This document shows, piece by piece, positions 16,607-27,500 of a DNA stretch of 64,000 nucleotides. Source of the DNA: CAVSVP01 sp963731125 (lineage in GTDB: Bacteria; Pseudomonadota; Gammaproteobacteria; Competibacterales; Competibacteraceae); NCBI GenBank assembly GCA_963731125.1, contig CAVSVP010000009.1, positions 496,001-560,000 of the forward strand, given 5' to 3'. Position 1 is the stretch's first letter. Every line of letters begins with the position of its first letter. The position numbers were made by a program, and so were the translations under genes. The notes below the pieces were generated by a model. The model made no database searches. It saw only the letters and a list, made by a program, of their open reading frames with translations, and had not been told where the DNA came from.

Positions 16607-17656
16607 ATGAAAATCGCACAAGTTGCACCGCTTTATGAAAGCGTTCCCCCAACTTACTACGGAGGCACGGAACGAGTCGTTTCGTATTTGACTGAAGAAC
16701 TGGTGAAACAGGGCCATGAAGTCACCTTGTTTGCCACGGGAGATTCGCTGACCAATGGCCGCTTGGAAGCGATAGCGCCACAGGGATTGCGCTTGGATAA
16801 GCGGTGTATTGATTACCTGCCACATCATATTTTGTTATTGGAGAGGGTTGCTCAGTTAGCTTCCGAATTCGATATTGTCCATTATCACATTGACTATATG
16901 CATTTCCCGTTAAGCCGGGCGTTATCCATTCCTAACCTCACCACCCTGCACGGCCGTCTCGATATTCCGGATCTGGTTCCTATCTATAAGGAATTTAAGG
17001 ATATGCCGCTGGTCTCCATCTCCGATAATCAGCGTCTACCGTTATCCTTCGCCAATTGGTGTGCTACAGTTTACCATGGCATGCCGAAAGACCTTTATCG
17101 CTTTCATCCAACACCCAGCAATTACCTGGTGTTTCTCGGTCGCATTTCACCCGAAAAGCGGGTTGACCGGGCTATCGAAATCGCTACCAGAGTGGGTATG
17201 GAAATCCGCATCGCCGCTAAAGTCGATAAGGTCGACCAGGAGTATTTTGACAATGAAATTAAGCCATTGCTGAATCATCCGTTAGTCAACTATAGCGGCG
17301 AGATTTCCTTGGAAGAAAAAAATGAATTACTGGCCAATGCCTATGCGCTGCTATTTCCTATTGACTGGCCGGAACCTTTTGGCCTAGTCATGATTGAAGC
17401 CATGGCCAGCGGCACGCCGGTGATTGCCTACCGCCACGGGTCGGTGCCCGAAGTGATCCAGGACGGCAAAACGGGATTTATTGTAGAAGATATTGCGCAA
17501 GCCGTGGCAGCCGTAGAAAAAATCGGCACTCTCAGCCGACGGCGCTGCCGCCAGGTGTTCGAAGAGCGGTTTTCGGCCACCCGCATGACCCGCGATTATC
17601 TCACCGTATACCAGTCCCTTATCGAACCCCAATTTCGACCACGGCTGGTCGTTTAA
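16607..17656 (+). CDS. GT4-family glycosyltransferase
   Basis: A 349-residue retaining glycosyltransferase of the GT-B fold. The N-terminal domain starts M-K-I-A-Q-V-A-P-L-Y and has Y-G-G-T-E-R-V (acceptor side), and the central hinge has F-L-G-R-I-S-P-E-K-R. The donor-binding motif is E-P-F-G-L-V-M-I-E-A-M-A-S-G-T-P-V (E-x7-E type), near residue 255. GAGG precedes the ATG. Two sugar enzymes (GH65, debranching-like) follow on the same strand. I infer a role in making an alpha-glucoside that they process. Donor and acceptor are unknown. Confidence 0.85.
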   Translation: MKIAQVAPLYESVPPTYYGGTERVVSYLTEELVKQGHEVTLFATGDSLTNGRLEAIAPQGLRLDKRCIDYLPHHILLLERVAQLASEFDIVHYHIDYMHFPLSRALSIPNLTTLHGRLDIPDLVPIYKEFKDMPLVSISDNQRLPLSFANWCATVYHGMPKDLYRFHPTPSNYLVFLGRISPEKRVDRAIEIATRVGMEIRIAAKVDKVDQEYFDNEIKPLLNHPLVNYSGEISLEEKNELLANAYALLFPIDWPEPFGLVMIEAMASGTPVIAYRHGSVPEVIQDGKTGFIVEDIAQAVAAVEKIGTLSRRRCRQVFEERFSATRMTRDYLTVYQSLIEPQFRPRLVV

Positions 17657-17830
17657 CGCCTAGGAAACTGGCAGTGCGATAAAAGAATAGCAGCGACAGC
17701 GGGTACGTAATCCATTTATCGTAACCGCCGCTGCTAGACTGCGAGTGTCGTTTGCTTCCTTAGCTAATTCTTTCATCGCATCTCACCGCAAGCATATCCC
17801 GATGCCCGCGAGGGTAATATCTCCATTGCG

Positions 17831-17934
17831 ATCGAGCTGGAAGTTGTTATCAAGACCGTCTGCAGCATGGATGCCGCAGTCGAGCTTACCGGGACGTATT
17901 TACAGCGTGTCTTGAAAATAACTTTCAGCTCGAT
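17831..17934 (+). repeat. 104-bp palindromic repeat, copy 2
   Basis: Forward copy starting ATCGAGCTGGAAG and ending CTTTCAGCTCGAT. The terminal arms carry paired changes relative to other copies (GAGCTGG with TCAGCTC), so the outer stem is kept. It lies in the 459-base gap between the GT4 and GH65 genes. The rest of that gap (17657-17830 and 17935-18115) shows no gene, though it should contain the GH65 promoter. Confidence 0.9.
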
Positions 17935-18115
17935 ATGACAGCGCACACCTTCATGTTCGCAAAAAATCCAGTGAAGCCGCAGTGCTCAGGAGGCTATACT
18001 TCTTTGTTAGCAACAGTGCCAACGACCACATGTCGTGCCAAGGCAGGCTATGGCGGAAAAAAGATCTTCAAGTACGTATTTTTAATAGCTCCATAACGTA
18101 CTAACTGGGGTTAAT

Positions 18116-20548
18116 ATGGCCAAAGTTCGCAAAAAAATCTTAGATAACAAAAATGAGCCGATTAACAGTCATCGGGAAAGCGACCCGTTCCTCACGCTGC
18201 TGTCTCCAAACCCGTGGCTCTATTTTCAAGAAGGTTATTCCGTAGACCTGGAAGAGCCTGTAGAAGCGCTGATGGCCATAGGTAATGGCTATCTCTGTTT
18301 GCGAGGCATCCTCGAAGAAAATCCCAACGGGACAAGGCCGGGAACGTTTTTTGCCGGGGTATTCGACAAGGGAAATGCCCAAACACCAGAATTGGTTAAT
18401 GCGCCAAATCCCATCTTTTTAAGGCTGTATGTTAATGAGAAATTACTCGAGCCGCTGGGCACTACGACGCTGGAAAACCGCAGAATTCTTGATATGCAGC
18501 AAGGGCTTTTCTATCGCGAGACGATCTTCCTAGACGACCAGAACCGCCGCTTGCGGGTCAGTTCACTACGCTTTGCCTCCTTCGTCGATACCCACCTCAT
18601 GGTAATCCGCTATTGTGTCACTGCCCTTGATGAAGATGTCACAATCCAGCTAGAGGATGCTATCGATGCCGGCGTCACCAATCGGGATACCATTGCCCGG
18701 GAAAAAAATTCCCACTTTCGAGTACTCCGTGCGATACCGGAGGCCAATAAGCTATCTTTGCTGTGCCAAACGATCAATCGCAAGATTCATATTTTGTACA
18801 CTACGCTGCTGCAGGTTGAGGCGGAACCCCACGACCTTAACTTCGCAGGCGCCTGCAAACGCAATGTGCTTAGTAATAGGCTAAACTTGCACCTGCAGCA
18901 TGGTATTCCCGTCATTCTGACAAAATGGATTGCAACCCACACCAGCAGAAATATCGACAAAGAAAAAATATACCAGCATGCCACTCATACTTTAGAACAG
19001 GCCCTTAAGCAGGGTTTTGTCGCCTGCCTAAACCACCACAGCCAAGCCTGGAAACAGCGCTGGCGCTTTGCAGATGTGCAGCTTAGCGGCGATGACAGAG
19101 TCCAGAATGTCCTGCGGCTTAATCTCTACCACCTGATGATTGCCGGACCGGTGCGCGATAAGAATGTCAGCATTGGGGCACGGACCCTCACCGGCGAGGG
19201 CTATGGTGGCCATGTATTCTGGGATACGGAAATTTTTGCTCTGCCATTTTTCATTTTTACGGATCCCAAAATCGCCCGCCATCTGCTTATGTACCGCTAC
19301 CGACGCCTTGGCGCCGCCAGACTCATTGCCTATGAACATGGCTTTGCAGGTGCGATGTTCCCTTGGGAATCCGCTGACACGGGAAGAGACGTCACGCCTA
19401 CGCTGGCGGTAGACTTCGACGGTAGTGTCGTACGCGTAAAAACCATGGATATGGAGCACCATATTACCGCGGATGTCGCCTATGGCTGTGCTATGTATGT
19501 GGACTGGAGCGGCGACGAGGAGTTTTTTCTTCAGTATGGCGCGGAAATCCTCTTTGAGACTGCTCGGTTTTGGGCATCTCGAGTGGAATTCGATCGGGCC
19601 AGAAAATGCCGTGTTATCCGTTTTGTAGTCGGACCGGATGAATTCCACGAAGAAGTGGATAATAATGCCTATACCAATTTTATGGCGCGCTGGAATTTGG
19701 AAACCGCTGCCAAGTGGTACCGACGGCTTAAGCAGCATTTCCCCGAACCCTTCGAAAAACTCGCTAAAAAGCTTAGCCTCGGTGCTGAAGAGCCGGATGA
19801 ATGGCTTGCTATTGCCCGGGAAATTGTTATTCCAACCGACGAAGCAAGACAGCTGATCGAACAGTTCGATGGTTATTTTCAGCGGGAAGATTTTCGCATT
19901 ACCAAACGCGGGGATAATTTTTTACCGGTCTTCGATACGCCGCTCAATACATCGCGGATTCAACAAACCCAGGCGATCAAGCAGGCCGATGTACTTATGC
20001 TGCATGTTCTCTTCCCCGCAGACTTTCCCGAGGAATGGGTCAAAAACAACTATGCTTACTATGAACCTCGCACGACTCATTCTTCTTCCTTAAGCCCGGC
20101 GATTCACGCCATCGTAGCCAGCCAAATCGGCCTTCCCGTTGCTGCCTGGAAATATTTTTTGGCAGCGCTTTTCGTCGATATCAATCTCATTCAAAAATCC
20201 GCTGCTGACGGAATCCATGCGGCCTCTGCCGGGATCATTTGGCAAATGGTTATTCTCGGCTTTGGCGGAGTCACGCTCGGGGAAGACGGTAAGCTTTCCC
20301 TGAACCCGCGGCTCCCGCGCCACTGGGAGAAAGTTGCCTTTTTTCTTCACTGGAAAGGCGATTTTCTGCAAGTCACGCTCGCGCAACAGCAAGCGGAACT
20401 ATGTTGGTTTGCCACCCCGTCGAAAAAACGCGCGCCGGCTCTTGCTTCCCAGCAACAGGAACAGGCCCAGCGCGTCATTGAAGTCCAGGGCCGAGCTTAC
20501 CCGCTTACGGTGAATCAACCTCTGCAAATCGTGTTGCAGAGAAGCTGA
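18116..20548 (+). CDS. GH65-family disaccharide phosphorylase
   Basis: An 810-residue glycoside hydrolase family 65 enzyme. Such enzymes split kojibiose, trehalose, maltose or nigerose with phosphate to give beta-glucose 1-phosphate. The catalytic region G-P-D-E-F-H-E, with D-N-N-A-Y-T-N after it, is near residue 505. G-Y-G-G-H-V-F-W-D-T-E (sugar binding) is near 360 and H-S-S-S-L-S-P near 660. The C-terminus forms the usual beta-sheet cap. Length fits phosphorylases rather than small hydrolases. I cannot separate the substrate classes from sequence alone. It follows a GT4 gene and precedes a debranching-like enzyme. Confidence 0.88.
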   Translation: MAKVRKKILDNKNEPINSHRESDPFLTLLSPNPWLYFQEGYSVDLEEPVEALMAIGNGYLCLRGILEENPNGTRPGTFFAGVFDKGNAQTPELVNAPNPIFLRLYVNEKLLEPLGTTTLENRRILDMQQGLFYRETIFLDDQNRRLRVSSLRFASFVDTHLMVIRYCVTALDEDVTIQLEDAIDAGVTNRDTIAREKNSHFRVLRAIPEANKLSLLCQTINRKIHILYTTLLQVEAEPHDLNFAGACKRNVLSNRLNLHLQHGIPVILTKWIATHTSRNIDKEKIYQHATHTLEQALKQGFVACLNHHSQAWKQRWRFADVQLSGDDRVQNVLRLNLYHLMIAGPVRDKNVSIGARTLTGEGYGGHVFWDTEIFALPFFIFTDPKIARHLLMYRYRRLGAARLIAYEHGFAGAMFPWESADTGRDVTPTLAVDFDGSVVRVKTMDMEHHITADVAYGCAMYVDWSGDEEFFLQYGAEILFETARFWASRVEFDRARKCRVIRFVVGPDEFHEEVDNNAYTNFMARWNLETAAKWYRRLKQHFPEPFEKLAKKLSLGAEEPDEWLAIAREIVIPTDEARQLIEQFDGYFQREDFRITKRGDNFLPVFDTPLNTSRIQQTQAIKQADVLMLHVLFPADFPEEWVKNNYAYYEPRTTHSSSLSPAIHAIVASQIGLPVAAWKYFLAALFVDINLIQKSAADGIHAASAGIIWQMVILGFGGVTLGEDGKLSLNPRLPRHWEKVAFFLHWKGDFLQVTLAQQQAELCWFATPSKKRAPALASQQQEQAQRVIEVQGRAYPLTVNQPLQIVLQRS

Positions 20549-20570
20549 GAGCAGAAAGCAAATCTTAACT

Positions 20571-20633
20571 GTCCAGCTTGGTGCCTCAGCACTCATTTTT
20601 GCAAGAGGTCTAGTGATCAGCTACGCTAGACCT
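20571..20633. repeat. Partial end of the CTCTTGCAAAAAT repeat family with hairpin
   Basis: The bases 20571-20613 match the reverse complement of the left end of the repeat at 40350. Directly after it comes TAGACCTTTGCAAA, the inverse of TTTGCAAGAGGTCTA, so the two halves can form a stem of about 14 pairs with one bulge. It lies between the GH65 and debranching genes and may act as an attenuator or terminator. Confidence 0.6.
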
Positions 20634-20670
20634 TTGCAAACTGTTGCCAACACGTGCATGAGGGAAGCAT

Positions 20671-22872
20671 ATGATGTCCACACCATTGAAAAGGAATGCA
20701 TCTTTACCGTTACGGGATGCCATTCAACTTAATGAGCAATGGTATATACTAGCAACTTCGTCACGTACCGACGATCGAACCCGGGTGCTAAAACACGGAG
20801 AAACCTTTGCCCTATTTGACCGCTATGGGGATATTCAACCTATCGGCAGCGGCGAACAAGGGCTTTATCATGAGGGAACGCGATTTTTATCGTACTTCGA
20901 ATTGCTCGTCAATGGCCGCCGGCCGCTTCTGTTACATTCCACTGTCAAGGCAGATAACAGCCTGCTGGTAGCGGATCTCACCAATCCAGACCTCTACCTG
21001 GCCGAACGACGCGCTATACCAAAAGGCACCTTTCACATCTTTCGCGCCAAGCTGCTTTGGGAAGGTGTACATCACGAGCATATTCGCCTAGTCAACTATG
21101 GCGATACCACTGTCGATATCGAGCTGGAATTGCGGTTTGCGGCTGACTATGCCGATATTTTTGAAGTGCGGGGAGTGAAGCGTTCCAGGCGAGGAGAAAT
21201 GTCGTCGGCGCAAACGTCGGATCATGAGCTTCTACTCAGCTACCGGGGATTGGACGATGTGATGCGACGTACCCGTATCGCCTTCAGCATGACCCCCGAG
21301 ACAATTACCGGAAGGCAAAGCCGTTTCCGATTACCGCTCTCTCCCCAAGCTGCAAGAGAACTTTATATTACCATCGCTTGCGAAGGCGGCGCCAGGGCAC
21401 CCGCCGTGCTGACTTACGACCAGGCCCGGGCCGAGACTGAGGCCGCCATGGCGGCACGCAGGCAAGTCAGCATTCCCTCTACGTCTAATGAACAGTTTAA
21501 TGACTGGATTAACCGTTCGGCAGCCGATCTGCAAATGCTGATTAGCCAGACCCCGCAGGGACGCTATCCCTATGCCGGGGTACCCTGGTTCAGTACTCCT
21601 TTCGGACGCGATGGCATCATTACGGCGCTGCAATTTCTCTGGCTAGATCCAAGTGTGGCCCAGGGCGCGCTAGGTTTTCTGGCAGCAACCCAAGCCGAGG
21701 AGGAAAACCCGGCGCAAGACGCCGAACCCGGCAAAATAGTTCACGAAATTCGCGGCGGAGAAATGGCGGCTTTAGGCGAAGTGCCTTTCCGCCGCTATTA
21801 CGGCAGCGTTGACGCAACGCCGCTGTTTATTATACTGGCCGATGCCTACTACCAACGCACGGGAGATCGGCCCTTTCTGGAGACCCTATGGCCCGCCATC
21901 GAGCGCGCCTTACAATGGATCGACCGCTATGGGGACAGTGATGGTGATGGCTTTGTCGAATACGCCCGCCGCAGCGCCACCGGCCTGGTGCAGCAGGGCT
22001 GGAAAGACTCCAATGATTCCGTCTTTCATCAAGACGGCAATCTTGCCCAGGGCCCTATTGCGCTCTGCGAGGTGCAGGGCTACGTTTACCGCGCCAAGCG
22101 GGCGGCGGCAAAGCTCGCCACCTTGCTGGGCCACAGCGATTATGGCGTTGCACTGGAACGCCAAGCGGCACAACTGAAGCGTCGCTTCAACGAGGCATTC
22201 TGGTGCCCTGATATCGCTACCTTTGCTCTTGCGTTAGACGGCGATAAACGCCCGTGTCGGGTCCGTTCCTCCAATGTAGGACACGTTCTGTTCAGCGGTA
22301 TTGCTGATTTTACCTACGCTCGTCAGACCGCCGAGACGTTGCTTTGCGCAGCGTCGTTCTCCGGCTGGGGAGTCCGCACCCTCGCTAATGCCGAGCACCG
22401 TTACAATCCCATGTCCTATCACAACGGCTCGGTATGGCCCCACGACAATGCTATTGTTGCCATGGGCCTAGCCCGCTACGGCTTTAAGGGCAAGGCTATG
22501 CAAATTCTTACGGGCATGTTCGATGCGAGCATTGTGATGGAATTTCACCGTCTACCGGAGTTATTCTGCGGCTTCGATCGCCTTCCTGGCCAGGAACCAA
22601 CCCTTTATCCGGTCGCCTGCTCGCCCCAGGCCTGGGCCAGTGGCAGCGTATTTTATCTGCTCCAGGCCTGCCTCGGGCTTACCTTTTCGCCGGAGAAGCC
22701 GCAGGTGCGTTTTCACTACCCGCAACTGCCACCTTACTTGCATGAATTGCAGCTTAAGAACTTTCGGATCGGCGGCGGAGTTATTGATCTGGTGCTACGG
22801 CGACATGCACGCGACGTCGGCATCAACGTATCCCATAAAGAAGGGGACGTGGAAGTCGCCATTAATTTGTGA
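20671..22872 (+). CDS. amylo-alpha-1,6-glucosidase/glycogen-debranching-like protein
   Basis: A 733-residue protein with the two domains of bacterial GDE-like enzymes. The N-terminal beta-domain (about 40-260) has F-A-L-F-D-R-Y-G-D-I-Q and Y-H-E-G-T-R-F-L-S. The C-terminal (alpha/alpha)6 barrel (about 280-730) has G-R-D-G-I-I-T-A-L-Q-F, G-W-K-D-S-N-D-S, S-N-V-G-H-V-L-F-S-G and H-N-G-S-V-W-P-H-D-N-A. This family acts on alpha-1,6 branches or related glucosides such as glucosylglycerate, so the substrate is open. The ATG at 20671 is followed by a second ATG. It is the third gene of the sugar cluster. Confidence 0.85.
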   Translation: MMSTPLKRNASLPLRDAIQLNEQWYILATSSRTDDRTRVLKHGETFALFDRYGDIQPIGSGEQGLYHEGTRFLSYFELLVNGRRPLLLHSTVKADNSLLVADLTNPDLYLAERRAIPKGTFHIFRAKLLWEGVHHEHIRLVNYGDTTVDIELELRFAADYADIFEVRGVKRSRRGEMSSAQTSDHELLLSYRGLDDVMRRTRIAFSMTPETITGRQSRFRLPLSPQAARELYITIACEGGARAPAVLTYDQARAETEAAMAARRQVSIPSTSNEQFNDWINRSAADLQMLISQTPQGRYPYAGVPWFSTPFGRDGIITALQFLWLDPSVAQGALGFLAATQAEEENPAQDAEPGKIVHEIRGGEMAALGEVPFRRYYGSVDATPLFIILADAYYQRTGDRPFLETLWPAIERALQWIDRYGDSDGDGFVEYARRSATGLVQQGWKDSNDSVFHQDGNLAQGPIALCEVQGYVYRAKRAAAKLATLLGHSDYGVALERQAAQLKRRFNEAFWCPDIATFALALDGDKRPCRVRSSNVGHVLFSGIADFTYARQTAETLLCAASFSGWGVRTLANAEHRYNPMSYHNGSVWPHDNAIVAMGLARYGFKGKAMQILTGMFDASIVMEFHRLPELFCGFDRLPGQEPTLYPVACSPQAWASGSVFYLLQACLGLTFSPEKPQVRFHYPQLPPYLHELQLKNFRIGGGVIDLVLRRHARDVGINVSHKEGDVEVAINL

Positions 22873-22897
22873 CCGCAGGAGACCTACACAGGCGCTT

Positions 22898-24268
22898 TTA
22901 CAGCAGATTATAAGCAAATACGACCGTCACCCCAACCGGGGTGATGTAGCGCACGACAAAATGCCAGAGCCGGTAGCCTATTCCTTCCCCTAGTTCTAGT
23001 TCTTCTTGCGTTGCTGCTCTGGCCATTACCCAACCGGCGAACACAGCGGTAAGCAGTCCCGTTAGCGGCAACATAAGGTTGGTTGTCAGATAATCGAGCG
23101 CATCGAACAGAGATTTGCCAAACAGCTTAATTTCTGACCAACGGTTAAACGACAGGGCCGAGGCGATTCCCAGCAGCCATGCGGCTACGCCAGCCCCGAG
23201 AGACGCTGCCGCACGGTTGACTCCATGGTGTTCCTCTAAATACTCGACCACTGGTTCTAAGAGCGAGATCGACGAGGTCCAGGCAGCACATACCAATAGT
23301 ACGAAAAACAAGCTTCCGAAGATCAGACCGCCGGACATCTGACCAAAAGCCAGCGGTAACGTCTGAAAAATCAGCCCTGGCCCCGCTCCGGGTTCTAAAT
23401 GATTGGCAAAAACAATGGGAAAAATGGCCATTCCCGCCAACAGGGCTACCAGCGTGTCCACAAGCGAAATAGCAATCGTAGCCCTGGCGATGGAAATATG
23501 CCTGGGCAGATAGGAACCGTAAGCAATCATGGCGCCTAAACCCAGGCTTAGGGTAAAAAATGCATGTCCCATTGCGGTAAGCACGGCCTCCGTACTAAGT
23601 TTGGAAAAATCCATATAAAACAAAAACGCGATACCTTCGCCGAACTTACCGGTGGTGATAGCTGCGTAGCCCACTAAGATCAGCAAAAGCGCAAACAACG
23701 CCGGCATCAGTATGGACACCGCCCTTTCCAGACCCGCTTTGACACCCCGCGCCACGACAAATACCGTCATCACCATAAACACGGTATGCCAGGCCACCAT
23801 CTGGCCGGGATTCGCAAGTAACGCGGCGAAGAGGTTACCGATGCTTTCTGCGGTGGCTTTATGGAATGCGCCGCTGAGGGCATGGAAAACATAGGCAACG
23901 GCCCAGCCGGCAATCACGCTGTAGAAGGATAGGATAATAAAGGCGCTGAGCACACCGGACCAGCCAACGAGTTGCCAAGTTGCCGATTTTCCCTCCTGCC
24001 GGGCGAGCATGGCGATGCTATGAATAGGACTTTGCTGACCGCGGCGGCCAATCAAAATTTCCGCCATCATGATGGGTAGTCCTATCACGGCAATGCACAC
24101 CAGATACACCAGCACAAACGCGCCTCCGCCGTTTTCTCCTGTAATATAAGGGAATTTCCAGATATTGCCCAAGCCAACGGCGGAACCTGTGGCGGCAAGA
24201 ATAAACGCCAGCCGCGATGACCAGTTTTCATGGCGATACAGCGGAACCGTGGGATTTGTTGTTGACAT
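22898..24268 (-). CDS. sodium-dependent transporter, NSS (SNF) family
   Basis: A 456-residue neurotransmitter:sodium symporter of the LeuT/MhsT type that imports amino acids with sodium. The first helix holds G-S-A-V-G-L-G-N-I-W-K-F-P-Y, the broken helix that binds substrate and sodium. G-G-G-A-F follows, and about eleven hydrophobic segments are seen. I choose the ATG at 24268 because the family begins W-S-S-R-L-A-F-I-L-A; the open frame upstream to 24484 encodes no transporter-like sequence. Bacterial members of this family are often amino-acid importers. The substrate is unknown. It is convergent with the debranching gene. Confidence 0.9.
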   Translation of the reverse strand: MSTTNPTVPLYRHENWSSRLAFILAATGSAVGLGNIWKFPYITGENGGGAFVLVYLVCIAVIGLPIMMAEILIGRRGQQSPIHSIAMLARQEGKSATWQLVGWSGVLSAFIILSFYSVIAGWAVAYVFHALSGAFHKATAESIGNLFAALLANPGQMVAWHTVFMVMTVFVVARGVKAGLERAVSILMPALFALLLILVGYAAITTGKFGEGIAFLFYMDFSKLSTEAVLTAMGHAFFTLSLGLGAMIAYGSYLPRHISIARATIAISLVDTLVALLAGMAIFPIVFANHLEPGAGPGLIFQTLPLAFGQMSGGLIFGSLFFVLLVCAAWTSSISLLEPVVEYLEEHHGVNRAAASLGAGVAAWLLGIASALSFNRWSEIKLFGKSLFDALDYLTTNLMLPLTGLLTAVFAGWVMARAATQEELELGEGIGYRLWHFVVRYITPVGVTVVFAYNLL

Positions 24269-24510
24269 TTTATCCACTCCAGACAGTGTCGGATCGGTCT
24301 CGGACAGCCCGAAAACCCGGTGCTGTCTCTCACACCTGAGCATGCTGCGATCTGTCGCTCCACTTGGCAATGCCACCAGCAATGCCACCAGCAATGCCGC
24401 CGGAAACCAGCTACCTAGCTTGGCGATGGGTAAAGCTCTCCTTAGCGTCGCACCATCACGCTTCCTTATCCCCCCTATGCTCATATTTGGCCGATCTTAG
24501 GGCCACAGAA

Positions 24511-27500
24511 TCAAGCTGCTACTTTGTCGGCAGCGGGCTTACGAAAGGCAGTTAATAACTCCGTCTCCCTGGCCTTGGCCTTGGCTAGATGATCCTCTTT
24601 AACGCGATCGTAACCGCGGATATGCTCGGGAATACTGGCAATCTGTATCGCCAGCGCATGGTTTTCCTGATTCAGGCCGGCCAGCAGCTCTTCCACAGTC
24701 CCTTCATAATCTTTGATAAGCTGGCGTTCCAACCAACGCAGGTTCTGATAACCGAACAAGTCCAGCGGTGTTCCCCGCAATCCCTTAAGCTGAGCCAGAA
24801 CCTTAAACACTCGTAGCATCCAGGGTCCGTAGGTCCGCTTCCCGGGTTCACCGGTTTCTGGATTGCGCTTGGCTAACCATGGCGGCGCCAGGTTGAACTC
24901 TAACCGGTAGTTTCCTTCGCATTGCGCATTAAGCTGTTTCAGGAAATCGCTTTGCACATACAGCCGCGCCACTTCGTACTCATCCTTGTAAGCCAGCAGC
25001 TTATAGTAGTAACGCGCCACCGCCTCTACCAAGCCTTTCCGCCCTGGTGCTTTTGCCGTTTCCACCGTTTGGACGCGCCGGACCAGAGCTTCGTAACGCT
25101 TGGCATAGGCGGTATTCTGATAGCCGGTGAGAAAGTCCACCCGCCGGGCAATAACCTCATCCAGGGTCGCGACGATGGGTTGTGGTGCTACGGTGGGTTT
25201 GGCCAGGTTTTCTACGGTTACCAGGTCGAGGGCCGCCCGTCGACCCCAGCGGAAAGCCTGCTTGTTGAATTCCACTGCGGTACCGTTAATTTCAATGGCG
25301 CGCTCGATGGCCTCAGCGGAAAGCGGAATCAGCCCTTGTTGAAAAGCGTAGCCCGTAAGAAACAGATTGGCAGCAATCGCATCTCCCAACAGGCCCACCG
25401 CCAATTGAGTGGCTTCCACAAAATGGGTCTTGACCACACCCGCTGCCTCACGAATCGCCTCCATCATGGCCTCAGCCGGAAACTGCAGGTCGGGATTACG
25501 GGTAAAAACGGCTGGCATGGACGCATGGCGATTGACGACTGAGTGGCTAAGCTCGCTATTCAGTTTGCCTAGCGCTTCGTCGCTAGCGGCCACTACCAAG
25601 TCGCAGCCTAGCAGAAGGTTAGCTTCGCCGGCGGCAATGCGCACCGCATGAATGTCTTCGGGACGTGCGCCGATCCGCACGTGGCTAAATACCGGACCAA
25701 ACTTTTGCGCCAGACCGGTCATGTCCAGCACCGCGCAGCCTTTGCCTTCCAGATGGGCGGCTATGCCCAACAGGGCGCTAACGGTCACCACACCAGTGCC
25801 GCCAACCCCCGCCACCAGAATGCCATAAGGAATCTCAATGGCCGGTATTGCCGGCTCGGGCAATTCGGCGAGCGTCTCGACAGCGGTTGCCTGGCTTTTA
25901 CGTAAACTGCCTCCATGCACAGTGACGAAGCTGGGGCACAAACCCTTGAGACAGCTAAAATCCTTGTTGCAGGCGGACTGATCGATAGCCCGTTTGCGGC
26001 CAAACTCGGTTTCTATCGGGACCACCGCCAGACAGTTGGATTTACTATTACAGTCGCCGCAACCTTCGCATACCCATGGATTAATAAAGACCCGCTTAGA
26101 CGGGTCTTCCAGCAACCCTCGCTTGCATCGGCGGCGCTTTTCGGCGGCGCAGGTTTGATCATAAATCAGCACGGAAACGCCCCGAACTTGACGCAACTGG
26201 CGCTGTACCCGATCCAGTTCGTCGCGATGATAAAAGGTGACGCCCGCGGCAAAAACCTGGCGACTCGGGTATTTGTCGGGCTCGTCACTCACGACGCAGA
26301 TATGTCGCACCCCTTCGCCATAGAGCTGATGGGTAATCTGCGGTACCGTCAGCGAACCGTCCACGGGCTGCCCCCCCGTCATGGCGACCGCATCGTTGTA
26401 GAGAATCTTATAAGTGATATTGACGCCCGCCGCGACAGCAGCACGGATCGCCAAATAACCGGAGTGAAAATACGTGCCGTCGCCCAGGTTCTGGAAGACG
26501 TGAGGCGTCTCGGTAAAAAGAGCTTGGCCGATCCAGGTAGCACCCTCGCCGCCCATCTGAGTAAAGGTCTCAGTCCGGCGGTCCATCCACGTAGCCATAT
26601 AATGGCAGCCGATACCGCCTAAAGCACGGCTGCCCTTTGGCACGTTCGTCGAGGTATTGTGCGGACAGCCCGCGCAGTAATGAGGAACGCGCTCCAGGTG
26701 CGGCCGGGGTTTGGCCAAGGCTGCCTCCTTGGCCTCGAGAAATGCGAGGCGGTGCTGAATGGCGGCACTGGTGTAGAAACGGGCGATGCGCCGAGCGATG
26801 ACGCGGGCGATCCGAGCCGGGTTCAGTTCGCCGGTAGAGGGCAGAATCCAATTATGCTCCTCATCGAATTTACCGACCACCCGGGGCCGCACATCCTCGC
26901 GCCAGTTGTACAGCTGCTCCTTAAGCTGATTTTCGATCACCCCTCGTTTTTCCTCCACCACCAGAACTTCTTCCAGACCCCGGGCAAACTCTCGCACACC
27001 GTCCCGCTCCAGCGGCCAGCTCATGCCTACCTTGTAAATGCGAAGTCCAACCTCCGCAGCCAGCCGCTCATCGATGTGCAGATCATCCAGCGCCTGGCGC
27101 ACGTCTAAATAAGATTTACCCGTGGTCACAATACCAAGGCGTGGCTTAGGACTATCGAGAACTACGCTATTGAGGCGATTGGCGCGGGCGAACGCCAAGG
27201 CTGCATACAGCTTATGTTGATGCAACCGCAGTTCCTGCTCCAACGGCCGATCCGGCCAACGAACGTGCAGACCACCAGGCGACCGGTCAACCTCCTCAGG
27301 CAGTTTAATCTCAACCCGGTGCGGATCCACATAGACAGAAGCCGAGGCGTCCGCCGTCTCGGCGATAACCTTAAAGCCAATCCAGCAACCACAGTAACGG
27401 GATAGCTCCCAGCCGAAAATGCCCAGATCCAAAATCTCCTGAACTCCGGCCGGATTCAAGACCGGTAGCATAGCGTCGATAAAGGCATATTCGCTCTGAT

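Noticed and set aside
24360..24400. Short 12-bp tandem repeat (CAATGCCACCAG, three units) as coding or regulatory feature
   Set aside because: It lies in the unused upstream extension of the transporter frame and is too short to interpret.
22898..24484. Transporter start at 24484 with long N-terminal extension
   Set aside because: The extra 72 residues are not transporter-like; the ATG at 24268 starts the family pattern.
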